Assembly: GCA_030148305.1 (NCBI GenBank)
Contig: JASBTS010000049.1
Span: 1-47,980 of the forward strand
Length of the DNA: 47,980 nt
Reading direction: 5' to 3'
DNA from: Allomuricauda sp.
GTDB lineage: Bacteria; Bacteroidota; Bacteroidia; Flavobacteriales; Flavobacteriaceae
The translations under genes and the position numbers were made by a program. Shown in pieces: positions 16,618 through 25,314 of the stretch. The notes beneath the pieces are model-generated. The model worked only from the letters and a program-made list of their open reading frames with translations. It ran no database searches and was not told where the DNA came from. Numbering within the stretch: the stretch's first letter is position 1; each line of letters starts with the position of its first letter.

Positions 16618-19314
16618 ATGAAAAAAACGATAATTCGGTTAGCTCTACTATGCTGTTTTATAGGAATCAATTCAATAGATGCCCAAGAAACGTTGAAGTG
16701 TGATGAGGAAACCTATGATCTGCTCAAATCTCTGTCGGAATCCAAACTTTCCAAAGGAAATATCCTGTTGTTCGTAACCACACATGAGGACATTGCTTGG
16801 TTGGACGAACCGGAGATATGCAAGATTGACAGGGATGAAAAATGGTTGACACCCTATTTTGAAAAACTGAAATCCACAACCGATTTCAAGATGGATATAG
16901 AGCAATCCTCCATAGTGATGGAATACCTACATCGTCACCCGGAAGAAAAGGAAAATATAGTAAACTTTATTGATCAAGGACGAATAGGTATCGGAGGAGC
17001 CTACGTACAGACTTATGAAGGTATGTATTTTGGGGAATCCCTTTCCAGACAGTTCTACTTCGGGAAAAAATGGATGGAAAACAGCTTGAACGGATATCAA
17101 GCCAAAACCTATTATAATGTTGATGTGCCAGGACGGACCATGCAAATGCCACAACTGGCAAGCAAAGCCGGAATCGATCATTTTGTGTTCAGTCGCCATA
17201 TCAAGGGTCTGTTCAATTGGGAATCTCCAGATGGGACAAAGGTTACATGCTACAGTCCGGGCAACCACTACATGGATTTTTATAATCTTTTGGGAATGGA
17301 GGAACCTGAAGGGATTAAAAAGATGGCCAAAGATGCCGTGGATTGGTATAAGGTCTACAACAATAAATCCCAGGGCCATCCCGTGATGCCGGTCATGCTC
17401 AATTATGAGTTCATCTGGAATCAAAAGCCCGTGGAGAACATGGAACCTTTTATAAATAGGTGGAACGGGATTGGATATATCGAATCTGAGGGCAGAAAGA
17501 AGTTGAAGGTCAAGTTGCCCAAGATTGTTTATTCTACGGCCGACGAGTTTTTTGCAAAAGTTGAAAAAACAACTGTTTTACAAAAGACCATCAAAGGGGA
17601 GCGGCCAAATATGTGGGTATATATCCATGGGGCATCCCATCAAAAGGCATTAAAAGCCAGTAGGGAAGGCGATATATTGATGACCCAGGCAGAGAAGTTT
17701 GCTACGGCAAATGCCATGATCGAGGGATCGTTCAAAAAATACCCTGAGCGAAAGCTACAGAATGCATGGGAATCAAAAATATACCCGGACCACGGATGGG
17801 GAGGTAAAGGGGGAGATGTTACCGATAATGTTTTTTTGCAAAAATTCCTTTTTGCAAAGTCTGAGGCGGAACAAATTGTGCAATCCTCCATTAAGGATAT
17901 AGCCGCTAAAATTGGTTTTGAAACAACCAAGGGAATTCCGATAGTGGTCTTTAATAGCTTGAGTTGGGATCGTACCGACAGGGTGGATTTTTCCATAAAA
18001 TTTGATGAGGGAGAAACCAAAGGAATTGAATTGTTCGATTTAGATAACAATCCAATTCCGGTACAATTGTCCAATTTGGAGCATTATTCCGATGACTCCA
18101 TTAAGGCTGTAATGGTGCATTTTATCGCCAATGATATACCCTCGGTGGGTTATTCCACATATTACTTGAAAAAGACCTCAACCAATCCCCAATTGTCAGG
18201 TAACGGTTTTGATGAAACTTTGGAGAACAAATTTTACAGATTGGAGTTTGGCAATGGAGGGCTTACCCAAATACATGATAAAGAGTTGAACAGGGATTTG
18301 ATTGACTCGGGGAAATTTAAAGCTGGTGAGATTTTTGAATTAAGTTCTGTTGGTAATGGAGCAGGTGAGTTTTCTGAGGTTCAACAGGCAAACACCGATT
18401 ATTTTGATCAATTGGGTACTTCCAAAACTAATTGGAAAATCAAGGAAATAGGATCGGTATATACCAGTGTGGTTATGAGGCAACCTATGAAGGATGCCGT
18501 TGTGGAAATGAGTGTCAAACTTTACCATGACATAAAGAAAATAGACTTTGATGTAGACCTTTTGAATTGGAACGGGACCATGTTCCGGGAATTTCGGATA
18601 GCTTTCCCCCTAAATATGGATACAGGAAAGGTTACCTACGAAGTGCCTTTTGGGGCAGTCACTGTTGGACAGGATGAGCTAAAGGGGACAGGAGGTGAAT
18701 TTTATAAAGGGGAGGTAAGTAAAATTCATCCAAGGGCTATTGGAAATTGGATTTCAGCAAGTAGTTCCGAGTATGGGATCACCCTTACATCAACTGTAGT
18801 TTCAGCAGATTGGAGTGATCCAACGGACTCTTTGAACACCAAGGTTATTTTGCAACCCATTTTATTGGCTTCTAGGAAAAGTTGCCATCATGAAGGGAAT
18901 GATTACCACCAGACAGGGGACCATAATTTTTCATTCAGTCTTACTTCTCATAAACCTGGCTGGCAAGAAGGACGTCAGTTTGGTAACCAGCACAATGAAA
19001 GAATCCTTACCGTGGTAGATCCTTCTTCATTTAAAGATGGCGGATTGCCAGAAAGATTGAGTTTTTTCAGCACAGGAAGTGATAATATCGTCATCAGTAC
19101 CGTGAAGAAAGCCGAAAATGATAATAAGAGTGTCATTAGAATTTTTGAGGCCGATGGTATTGGGACAGAAGCAACGATATCTGTTTTCAAACCAGTTGAA
19201 AAGGCTTGGCAGACTACATTGATTGAGGAACCCAAAAACGAACTAAAGGTTGGTGATGCGATGATGTATTTGAAAATGGGGCACAATACCATTGAGACCA
19301 TAAAATTTGAATAA
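16618..19314 (+). CDS. Secreted GH38 alpha-mannosidase, copy 2
   Basis: The ORF track begins at 16525, but the ATG at 16618 gives MKKTIIRLALLCCFIGINSIDAQ, a clean signal peptide, so I use that start (898 aa). GH38 features are complete: HEDIAW (His56, Asp58), NVDVPGR with the nucleophile Asp169, and YPDHGWGG with His392. It lacks the roughly 80-residue N-terminal region that copy 1 carries before its HQDIAW motif. The two copies share most catalytic blocks but differ in loops such as SRMREGFYEWYSPDG against SRHIKGLFNWESPDG, which suggests different linkage or position preference. Located in the periplasm by signal peptide. It is followed 20 bases later by the GH76-like gene. Confidence 0.88.
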   Translation: MKKTIIRLALLCCFIGINSIDAQETLKCDEETYDLLKSLSESKLSKGNILLFVTTHEDIAWLDEPEICKIDRDEKWLTPYFEKLKSTTDFKMDIEQSSIVMEYLHRHPEEKENIVNFIDQGRIGIGGAYVQTYEGMYFGESLSRQFYFGKKWMENSLNGYQAKTYYNVDVPGRTMQMPQLASKAGIDHFVFSRHIKGLFNWESPDGTKVTCYSPGNHYMDFYNLLGMEEPEGIKKMAKDAVDWYKVYNNKSQGHPVMPVMLNYEFIWNQKPVENMEPFINRWNGIGYIESEGRKKLKVKLPKIVYSTADEFFAKVEKTTVLQKTIKGERPNMWVYIHGASHQKALKASREGDILMTQAEKFATANAMIEGSFKKYPERKLQNAWESKIYPDHGWGGKGGDVTDNVFLQKFLFAKSEAEQIVQSSIKDIAAKIGFETTKGIPIVVFNSLSWDRTDRVDFSIKFDEGETKGIELFDLDNNPIPVQLSNLEHYSDDSIKAVMVHFIANDIPSVGYSTYYLKKTSTNPQLSGNGFDETLENKFYRLEFGNGGLTQIHDKELNRDLIDSGKFKAGEIFELSSVGNGAGEFSEVQQANTDYFDQLGTSKTNWKIKEIGSVYTSVVMRQPMKDAVVEMSVKLYHDIKKIDFDVDLLNWNGTMFREFRIAFPLNMDTGKVTYEVPFGAVTVGQDELKGTGGEFYKGEVSKIHPRAIGNWISASSSEYGITLTSTVVSADWSDPTDSLNTKVILQPILLASRKSCHHEGNDYHQTGDHNFSFSLTSHKPGWQEGRQFGNQHNERILTVVDPSSFKDGGLPERLSFFSTGSDNIVISTVKKAENDNKSVIRIFEADGIGTEATISVFKPVEKAWQTTLIEEPKNELKVGDAMMYLKMGHNTIETIKFE

Positions 19315-19334
19315 TAATACCATCTAACATAATT

Positions 19335-20729
19335 ATGAAAAGACGAAAATTTATAAAGGTCACAGGAAGCTCCAGTTTGCTGCTGACCGCTACCGGAAGC
19401 TTGGTCAGCTGTGGCTCCTTTATCGGTGAAGACCAAGATAAAAAGCTGTTGGAACAATCAATACAAGCGTTCAAGCGGTTTTCAGAAGTATGGGATTTCA
19501 AGGACTTTTGGAAAAGGGGAAACACTTTTGATGCCTGCTTGGTATTTGTGGATGCAATGATAGAACGCTGGCCAAATGAAGAGCGTGTGAAAGAAATACA
19601 GTCAGAGGTCCAAGCGATGTTAAGGGAAAACCTCACTTTTTTTGGCAGTTACGATCCAGGGACTTTATGGGCAGATGATTTTGGATGGTGGGGTCTAATG
19701 GGACTTAATGCGCGCAAGCATCTTCTAAGAATGAAGGATCGAGGGCTTGCTGACAAATATCTGGCCCTTTCCATGGATCTATGCTGGGAGTACAAAAGAA
19801 AAACAGCCTATGACCATTCGGAAGACAGCAGACCAGTTGCACATGGTTGTAGAAACGGGGATGCCAACGGGAGTAGCAAAGGAGTCAAAAATACGGTGAC
19901 CAATGTGCTGTTGTTTTTACTGTCATCAAGAATATATAGGTTGACTTTGGAGGAAAATCTTGAAGATAATGAGAAGTATTTGGACATGGCCTACAAACAA
20001 TGGTTATGGTTCGATCAATGGTTTAACTTGGAACAATACAGGTATCTGAAGGAGATATCCAATTCTGCAGCTTTGGTACAAGAAAGACCCATGGCATTTT
20101 TTGAAGGTTCCGATTATCAGGAAAAGATACATCCACCTTGGTCGGAAGGTTGGGTTTGGACAGGTGATCAAGGCATGTTGTTGGCAGCTTTGATGGACAT
20201 GCATGCATTGGGTCATGAAATTTCCACATATGTGATAAAAAATGACATAGATCCCGGTTTTGATGAAGCTGATTTTAAAGCAAGGGTCGATACTATAATA
20301 AAGAAAATAGGACAGGGAATCAAGTTGGCATTGGTTGGTAATCAGGATGGGATAATAAGGGAAGCCCCATGCTTATCCAGCTTTGGCCCACAACATGGAA
20401 ATGATTATGTGGCGGGTAGAGGAATCTTGTTGCGATATATAGGGGCAACGTATGAAAATGGATTGTTGGGTGTTGATTTGGACAAAACAGTTCTGGCAAC
20501 TATGGAGGCCATATGGGAAACTCGTGATATATCCAACAATCAATTCCTGCCAGAATTTACCAGTATTGAAAATGATAGCAGCTATGTTGAGCAATTCAGG
20601 GAACTTTGGGGACTGGCGGACAATGTCCATAAATGGAATCTTGACAAGATGAAGGAGCAGAACAGGCTTGGTGTGTGCCAGGCCATAGGGTTGGATGCAC
20701 TGGGAGCGGCAATAAAAATGACATCGTAG
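19335..20729 (+). CDS. GH76-like glycoside hydrolase, Tat-type lipoprotein
   Basis: A 464-aa protein. The N-terminus MKRRKFIKVTGSSSLLLTATGSLVSC combines a twin-arginine-like RRKFIK motif with a lipobox (LVSC), so it is probably folded before export and then lipidated. The body has the GH76 (endo-alpha-1,6-mannanase) pattern: LWADDFGWWGLMGLNA with the paired Asp of the active site next to a double Trp, and WTGDQGMLLAALMDM matching the conserved NQG segment. GH76 enzymes cut the alpha-1,6-mannan backbone. This protein is divergent and I could not confirm the whole alpha6/alpha6 barrel by eye. With two GH38 genes it makes an alpha-mannan substrate the best guess. Confidence 0.68.
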   Translation: MKRRKFIKVTGSSSLLLTATGSLVSCGSFIGEDQDKKLLEQSIQAFKRFSEVWDFKDFWKRGNTFDACLVFVDAMIERWPNEERVKEIQSEVQAMLRENLTFFGSYDPGTLWADDFGWWGLMGLNARKHLLRMKDRGLADKYLALSMDLCWEYKRKTAYDHSEDSRPVAHGCRNGDANGSSKGVKNTVTNVLLFLLSSRIYRLTLEENLEDNEKYLDMAYKQWLWFDQWFNLEQYRYLKEISNSAALVQERPMAFFEGSDYQEKIHPPWSEGWVWTGDQGMLLAALMDMHALGHEISTYVIKNDIDPGFDEADFKARVDTIIKKIGQGIKLALVGNQDGIIREAPCLSSFGPQHGNDYVAGRGILLRYIGATYENGLLGVDLDKTVLATMEAIWETRDISNNQFLPEFTSIENDSSYVEQFRELWGLADNVHKWNLDKMKEQNRLGVCQAIGLDALGAAIKMTS

Positions 20730-20796
20730 TCCAAGGGTAACCTGTTCTCAAAGGTATTTACTGAAAATTAAGAACAATAAAATATTAAACAGCTAA

Positions 20797-21837
20797 ATGA
20801 GTAAAGTAGTAACCTTCGGAGAGATTATGCTGCGGTTGGCACCTCCCGAGTTTTTAAGGTTTTCGCAAGCGAACCAGTTCGATGTGGTGTACGGCGGAGG
20901 GGAATCCAATGTGGCGGTATCGCTGGCCAACTATGGCGTGCCGATTGACTTTGTCACCCGTCTTCCCAAGAACGACATAGGGGAATGTGCCCTGATGGAG
21001 ATGCGAAAAAGGGGGGTGGGGACCGATAAGATCATATTTGGCGGCAGCCGTCTGGGGATCTATTTCCTAGAGACCGGCGCGGTGAGCAGGGGGAGCAAGG
21101 TGGTCTATGACAGGGCCCGTTCCGCAATGGCCGAGATCGAAAGGGGCATGGTCGATTGGGACCAGGTGTTCCAGGGAGTGGAATGGTTCCATTGGACCGG
21201 CATCACCCCCGCCATCTCGCAGGGTGCCGCGGATGCGTGCATCGAGGCGGTGAAGGCGGCGAAAAGGCATGGCGTAACGGTATCCACGGATTTGAACTAC
21301 AGGGCCAAATTGTGGGATTATGGGGGCGATCGCGAGGCCATCATGACCGAGCTGACCTCCTATTGCGATATTATTCTGGGCAACGAGGAAGATGCCGAGA
21401 AACATTTCGGGATCAAACCGGAAGGATTGGACATAACCACCCAGGGGGAACACGTAAAGGCCGGGGCCTTTTTGTCCGTCTGCCAGCAGATGATGAAAAA
21501 ATTCCCGAACGCCAAAAAGGTGATCACCACCCTGCGAGGTTCTATCAGCGCCTCGCACAACACCTGGGCGGGGGTACTGTATGATGGCAGGACCATGTAC
21601 AGGTCACGGGAATACCAGATCACGCACATCGTGGACCGGGTAGGGGGCGGCGATTCCTTCATGGGAGGGCTGATCTATGGCCTGCTCAAATATCCGGAAG
21701 ACGACCAGAGCGCACTGGACTTCGCAGTGGCGGCCTCTTGCCTGAAACATACGATCAAGGGGGACGCCAATCTGGTAACGGTGGACGAAGTGGAAAAACT
21801 GATGGGGGGCGATGCCTCCGGACGAGTGGCACGATAA
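20797..21837 (+). CDS. kdgK: 2-keto-3-deoxygluconate kinase
   Basis: A 346-aa PfkB-family sugar kinase that phosphorylates KDG to KDPG. Visible signs are TFGEIMLRLAPPEFLRFSQA at the N-terminus, YGGGESNVAVSLANYG, NYRAKLWD typical of KDG kinases, and VGGGDSFMGGLIYGLL with catalytic Asp286. It is 67 bases after the GH76-like gene and 9 bases before the aldolase. The base composition is unlike that of its neighbours: the line at 21,061 has 37 G/C of 60, against 25 of 60 at 20,041 in the GH76-like gene. That may indicate separate origin or strong codon selection. It takes the UxuA product. Confidence 0.93.
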   Translation: MSKVVTFGEIMLRLAPPEFLRFSQANQFDVVYGGGESNVAVSLANYGVPIDFVTRLPKNDIGECALMEMRKRGVGTDKIIFGGSRLGIYFLETGAVSRGSKVVYDRARSAMAEIERGMVDWDQVFQGVEWFHWTGITPAISQGAADACIEAVKAAKRHGVTVSTDLNYRAKLWDYGGDREAIMTELTSYCDIILGNEEDAEKHFGIKPEGLDITTQGEHVKAGAFLSVCQQMMKKFPNAKKVITTLRGSISASHNTWAGVLYDGRTMYRSREYQITHIVDRVGGGDSFMGGLIYGLLKYPEDDQSALDFAVAASCLKHTIKGDANLVTVDEVEKLMGGDASGRVAR

Positions 21838-21846
21838 GCAAATAGT

Positions 21847-22512
21847 ATGGCAAAGTATTCAAGGATAGAGGTGGCGATGGCCATGGAGGGAACGGGAATG
21901 GTACCCTTGTTCTATCACCCGGATGTGGAATTGGGCAAGAAAGTATTGAGGGCGTGCTATGATGGTGGAGCCCGCTTGATGGAGTTCACGGCACGTGGCG
22001 ATTTTGCCTTCGAGGTCTTTTCGGAGCTCAACAAGTTCGCCATAAAGGAACTCCCCGGGATGATGATGGGTGTAGGCTCCATAACCGATGTGGCCGCTGC
22101 TTCGCTCTTTATGCAGATGGGCGCCAATTTTGTAGTGACCCCATCCCTGCGTGAGGATATCGCCATAGCGTGTAACCGTAGAAAAGTACTTTGGTCACCT
22201 GGTTGTGGTTCCCTGACAGAGATCAACAGGGCGGAGGAACTGGGTTGCGAGATCATAAAGCTTTTTCCGGGATTCGTCTACGGCCCCGAATTCGTGAAGG
22301 CCATTAAAGGGCCACAACCCTGGACCAAGGTGATGCCCACCGGGGGGGTGACCACAGGGGAATCCAATCTGAAAGCATGGTTCGACGCAGGGGTCACCTG
22401 TGTGGGCATGGGATCACAATTGATAAGCAAGGAAGTATTGGAAAAGCAGGATTTTGCCAAGTTGGAAAACGAGGTGAGAAGAGTTTTGGAAACCATTAGG
22501 ATTATTAAATAA
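21847..22512 (+). CDS. eda: KDPG aldolase (2-dehydro-3-deoxyphosphogluconate aldolase)
   Basis: A 221-aa class I aldolase that splits KDPG into pyruvate and glyceraldehyde-3-phosphate. The catalytic residues are placed as in Eda: GARLMEFTARGD with Glu46, VVTPS, and IIKLFPG with Schiff-base Lys138, then MPTGGVTTGESNLKAWFDAG forming the phosphate site. It is the last gene of the locus, 9 bases after kdgK, and shares that gene's raised GC content for most of its length (36 of 60 in the line at 22,321). A stem-loop terminator follows within 55 bases. Confidence 0.94.
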   Translation: MAKYSRIEVAMAMEGTGMVPLFYHPDVELGKKVLRACYDGGARLMEFTARGDFAFEVFSELNKFAIKELPGMMMGVGSITDVAAASLFMQMGANFVVTPSLREDIAIACNRRKVLWSPGCGSLTEINRAEELGCEIIKLFPGFVYGPEFVKAIKGPQPWTKVMPTGGVTTGESNLKAWFDAGVTCVGMGSQLISKEVLEKQDFAKLENEVRRVLETIRIIK

Positions 22513-22563
22513 ATTTTTTTAAATGAAATAGTAGTATAGGTTAGTTTAGTTAATTATTGAGAT

Positions 22564-22589
22564 GCGGCCCTTAGGGGCCGTGTTTCTTT
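22564..22589 (+). terminator. Intrinsic terminator of the sugar locus
   Basis: CGGCCC-TTAG-GGGCCG forms a 6-bp all-GC stem with a 4-base loop, extended by a G-U pair, and is followed by TGTTTCTTT. It lies 52 bases after the eda stop and ends the + strand gene block. Confidence 0.85.
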
Positions 22590-22963
22590 GAAAAAAGTAA
22601 ATTTTTGCCTTGAATAAATGGGTTGTTTTCTGGTGTAGATACCCCGATCTTTAGGACAGATTTTCTACAAAACTAATATAATTATCAAGCCGCTCTCTTA
22701 AATAGATCAATAGGTCTTTCATAGTTGATGGACTTGGTGTCTTCTTTCATGGTTGTATTAATCAAAGTACTGCGCTAATAACAGATGGAGTTCCATACCG
22801 TCCCTTAGAGGGTTCAGATAGATATTCACATATCTAATGTGACAGAACCTTTAGTTTCCCTTGAAAGCTTTAATTTTAGACAACAGAATTAAATTTGCTA
22901 TGTTTAGACAATGATTTTCGAAATAATGAATGTATTTGATCGGTGATGATCGGAGGGAGGAAG
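22590..22963. other. Non-coding gap between convergent gene blocks
   Basis: 374 bases without a supported gene. The only small frame with a start is a 21-codon one on the - strand (22685-22750, MKEDTKSINYERP...), which has no recognisable similarity and no close partner. The stretch is AT-rich and might hold a decayed sequence, but I see no inverted ends or transposase pieces. Confidence 0.5.
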
Positions 22964-23911
22964 TTATAAACCAAGTTTGTCCATTTTTTCCTTTTCATAG
23001 GAGCCATCTTCGGCCGGATACCTTAAAATGGAATCATATTTCCCGGATTGTTTGGCCAAGGACCAAATAAGGCTTTCTCCTGCAAATGCTGCAAAAGGGA
23101 TGTTTTTGAAAACACTATCGTTATAAGCTTTGTCAGAATCTACCACTTCCCAGCCCTCATCCTTGAACTTTTGTACAAGGTCACCGAGAAACAAGGCAGA
23201 AGTTAAATTATGATGCAGCAAAAGGGTATGGTTGATATGCCTGCCATGCAGTTCAAGAGAAAGCTTTTCATAATATTCAGCTCTTGCCATAATGTGGTCC
23301 AAATAGAAATTTTTATATCCTTCCAAATCGGTTTTTTCCATGCCTTTTTTCTTGAGCATGGCTATCAACCTTTGGTTTACGTACCAATCGGAAGCATCTA
23401 TGGTTACATAGCCATTGGTGTAATGATGGGAGGTAAGAATGTTTCTAAGGCTATCGGTTTTTGATATTGAGCCACCTTCCTTCAAATAGGGAAATCGGAA
23501 CAGTTTAATGTTATTGTTGAATTTAGAAATTATGCTGTCCGTCTTGAGCAACTCCTGCTCGAAAAATAGGGTGTTGTTTTTTTGGGAATTGAAATTAGGG
23601 TGGGAAAAGGTATGGTTTGCCAAGTGATGGCCGGCATCGTTCCATGATTTCAAAAGATAGTTTCCCCTTTCATCCAATTTATTGTTTCCGGTTACAAAGA
23701 AGATCGTCTTAATGTTCTCTTTTTCCAAATGGTTCAGAATCATTCTATTCCATTCTTCAAACTTGAAGTTTTGAATATCAGTGGTAAGGCCATCATCAAA
23801 AGTGAAGCTCACCTTTGGCGTTTCCACATTGATGTTTATTGTGTCGGGAGTAGAACTTTTACATCCGAATAGAAACAAGAACAATAAACCTAAAAATGGA
23901 TTAGGGGTCAT
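22964..23911 (-). CDS. NodB-type polysaccharide deacetylase lipoprotein
   Basis: The start is placed at the ATG at 23911, giving MTPNPFLGLLFLFLFGC, a lipoprotein signal with lipobox LFGC; the longer ORF-track start adds an unlikely leader. The 315-aa protein has the carbohydrate esterase 4/NodB fold: FTFDDG (metal-binding and catalytic Asp pair), HTFSHPN (two metal His), the RFPY motif and LLLHH near the end. Members remove N- or O-acetyl groups from polysaccharides or act on peptidoglycan. It is transcribed towards the sugar locus, so it is not part of that operon. The substrate is open. Confidence 0.86.
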   Translation of the reverse strand: MTPNPFLGLLFLFLFGCKSSTPDTININVETPKVSFTFDDGLTTDIQNFKFEEWNRMILNHLEKENIKTIFFVTGNNKLDERGNYLLKSWNDAGHHLANHTFSHPNFNSQKNNTLFFEQELLKTDSIISKFNNNIKLFRFPYLKEGGSISKTDSLRNILTSHHYTNGYVTIDASDWYVNQRLIAMLKKKGMEKTDLEGYKNFYLDHIMARAEYYEKLSLELHGRHINHTLLLHHNLTSALFLGDLVQKFKDEGWEVVDSDKAYNDSVFKNIPFAAFAGESLIWSLAKQSGKYDSILRYPAEDGSYEKEKMDKLGL

Positions 23912-24095
23912 TCGTTTTATTTTTATGTATTGCCAATTATTCATTGATAAAATTAAAAAACCATACAGATTGTAAATGTTTGTTAAGGTAAGAAGTGGAC
24001 ACCGCAATGTCCCGATAAATACCAACTTATTATTTTAATTCAACCATCTCAGAGCCATGAGGATTGGGAAACCCCATTTGGCAAATCTGTAATGT

Positions 24096-25217
24096 CTATT
24101 TTTTGGCATGTTCACGGACAATTTTATTGAACTTTTCAACTTCTTCCATATTAGGACTATGCGCGGAGTTTTCAAATGTGTGGAACTCTTTTATCGGAGC
24201 CTTTAGCTGATTATAGAAATCCTTCGCAACGGGATATGGAGTTTGGTAATCATATAAACCCTGAAGAATGTAAACAGGAACTTGTATGCTGTCAATTTCA
24301 TTGAAAAGATTTGTGTTGATTACTTCTTTCCATAAGTATTTGGCTGAAAAATCACTCCCTTTTAAGTAGTTGAACTTATCAGCAAGGGTGTATTCTCCGG
24401 CAAGAAAAATCATCTTGATCAGGGGTAGTATGTCCTTCATCTCTCGCATGGCACCGCCACCGTACTTCATAACATAATTTCTCTCAGTGCCTATATAAGC
24501 ATCCCAAGCAGCGTTGAATGCATCCAAATCTGCATAATTTTCTGAAGGTTCGGGAAAACTCAAATTGGCCAAATCATTCATGCCCGTCATGTCACTTTGT
24601 AATTGGGCCTGATCTTTAGCCCATTCAAATGAAACAAGTTCCCCCTCATATTGGTTCCCTATCTGACCCACGCCGAAATAGGCATGAAAAAGTTCTGGAT
24701 ATCTGTGGGCCGTTAAAATCCCCAAAAGCGTTCCCCAAGAATGCCCCATGATGTAAATCTTGTCCTTTTTGAATCGTTTGGCAAGATATTGGCTAAGCTC
24801 TCCTGCATCCATGATAAATTGTTCTAGGGTCATTGTTGCAGGCGGTACATCGGGAGAATAGGATTTTCCCGCTCCTCTTTGTTCCCAATATACCATGACG
24901 AAGTCCTTTTCAATGAGTTGGTTGGTTTCTTTCATCATGCCAATTTCTGGTCCACCAGGACCTCCGTGGACAAAAAGCATTACAGGTTTGGTCGCATCTA
25001 CGCCACGAATGATCACATATTGTTTTACCCCTCCAATTTCAAGTGTATCGATGGTCGATATACTTCCTTGTATTATTTTTCCATTCTTATCGGTAATAGG
25101 ATCAGCTTTACCGGGGCTATTTGTCCACCAAACTGTCACCACGACCAGCAAAAGTGTTAAGATGCCCACGGTCAAATAAACCATCACTTTTAAAAATTTT
25201 CGTAACATCGGTTTCAT
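24096..25217 (-). CDS. Membrane-anchored alpha/beta hydrolase, proline iminopeptidase-like
   Basis: A 373-aa protein with an N-terminal hydrophobic anchor (VYLTVGILTLLLVVVTVWW) and a periplasmic alpha/beta-hydrolase domain. HGGPGG forms the oxyanion region, GHSWGT carries the nucleophilic Ser, and LQGLYDYQTP and NSAHSPN supply the likely Asp and His. The HGGPGG plus GHSWGT pair is typical of the prolyl aminopeptidase (S33) family. It probably trims N-terminal proline or related residues from peptides in the periplasm, but esterase activity cannot be excluded. It has its own 184-base upstream-of-deacetylase spacer, so co-transcription with the deacetylase is uncertain. Confidence 0.84.
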   Translation of the reverse strand: MKPMLRKFLKVMVYLTVGILTLLLVVVTVWWTNSPGKADPITDKNGKIIQGSISTIDTLEIGGVKQYVIIRGVDATKPVMLFVHGGPGGPEIGMMKETNQLIEKDFVMVYWEQRGAGKSYSPDVPPATMTLEQFIMDAGELSQYLAKRFKKDKIYIMGHSWGTLLGILTAHRYPELFHAYFGVGQIGNQYEGELVSFEWAKDQAQLQSDMTGMNDLANLSFPEPSENYADLDAFNAAWDAYIGTERNYVMKYGGGAMREMKDILPLIKMIFLAGEYTLADKFNYLKGSDFSAKYLWKEVINTNLFNEIDSIQVPVYILQGLYDYQTPYPVAKDFYNQLKAPIKEFHTFENSAHSPNMEEVEKFNKIVREHAKK

Positions 25218-25314
25218 CTTTTATAATTTGTCATTTAAGCATTCTTGATTATTGGTCAACCATTGCGATAGTGGAATGAGGCGTTGGAATGAATTGAATT
25301 GGCCAGTCTGAACG

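Noticed and set aside
20797-22512. Interpretation of the locus as an alginate or uronate PUL because of kdgK and eda with an SDR and cupins
   Set aside because: No polysaccharide lyase, no KdgF-like cupin and no UxaC/UxuB are present. UxuA, lactonase and GH38/GH76 enzymes point to mannose; the SDR resembles glucose dehydrogenase more than DehR.
22685-22750. 21-codon ORF on the - strand after the sugar locus
   Set aside because: Too short and without similarity, partner or clear promoter; listed only in the gap description.
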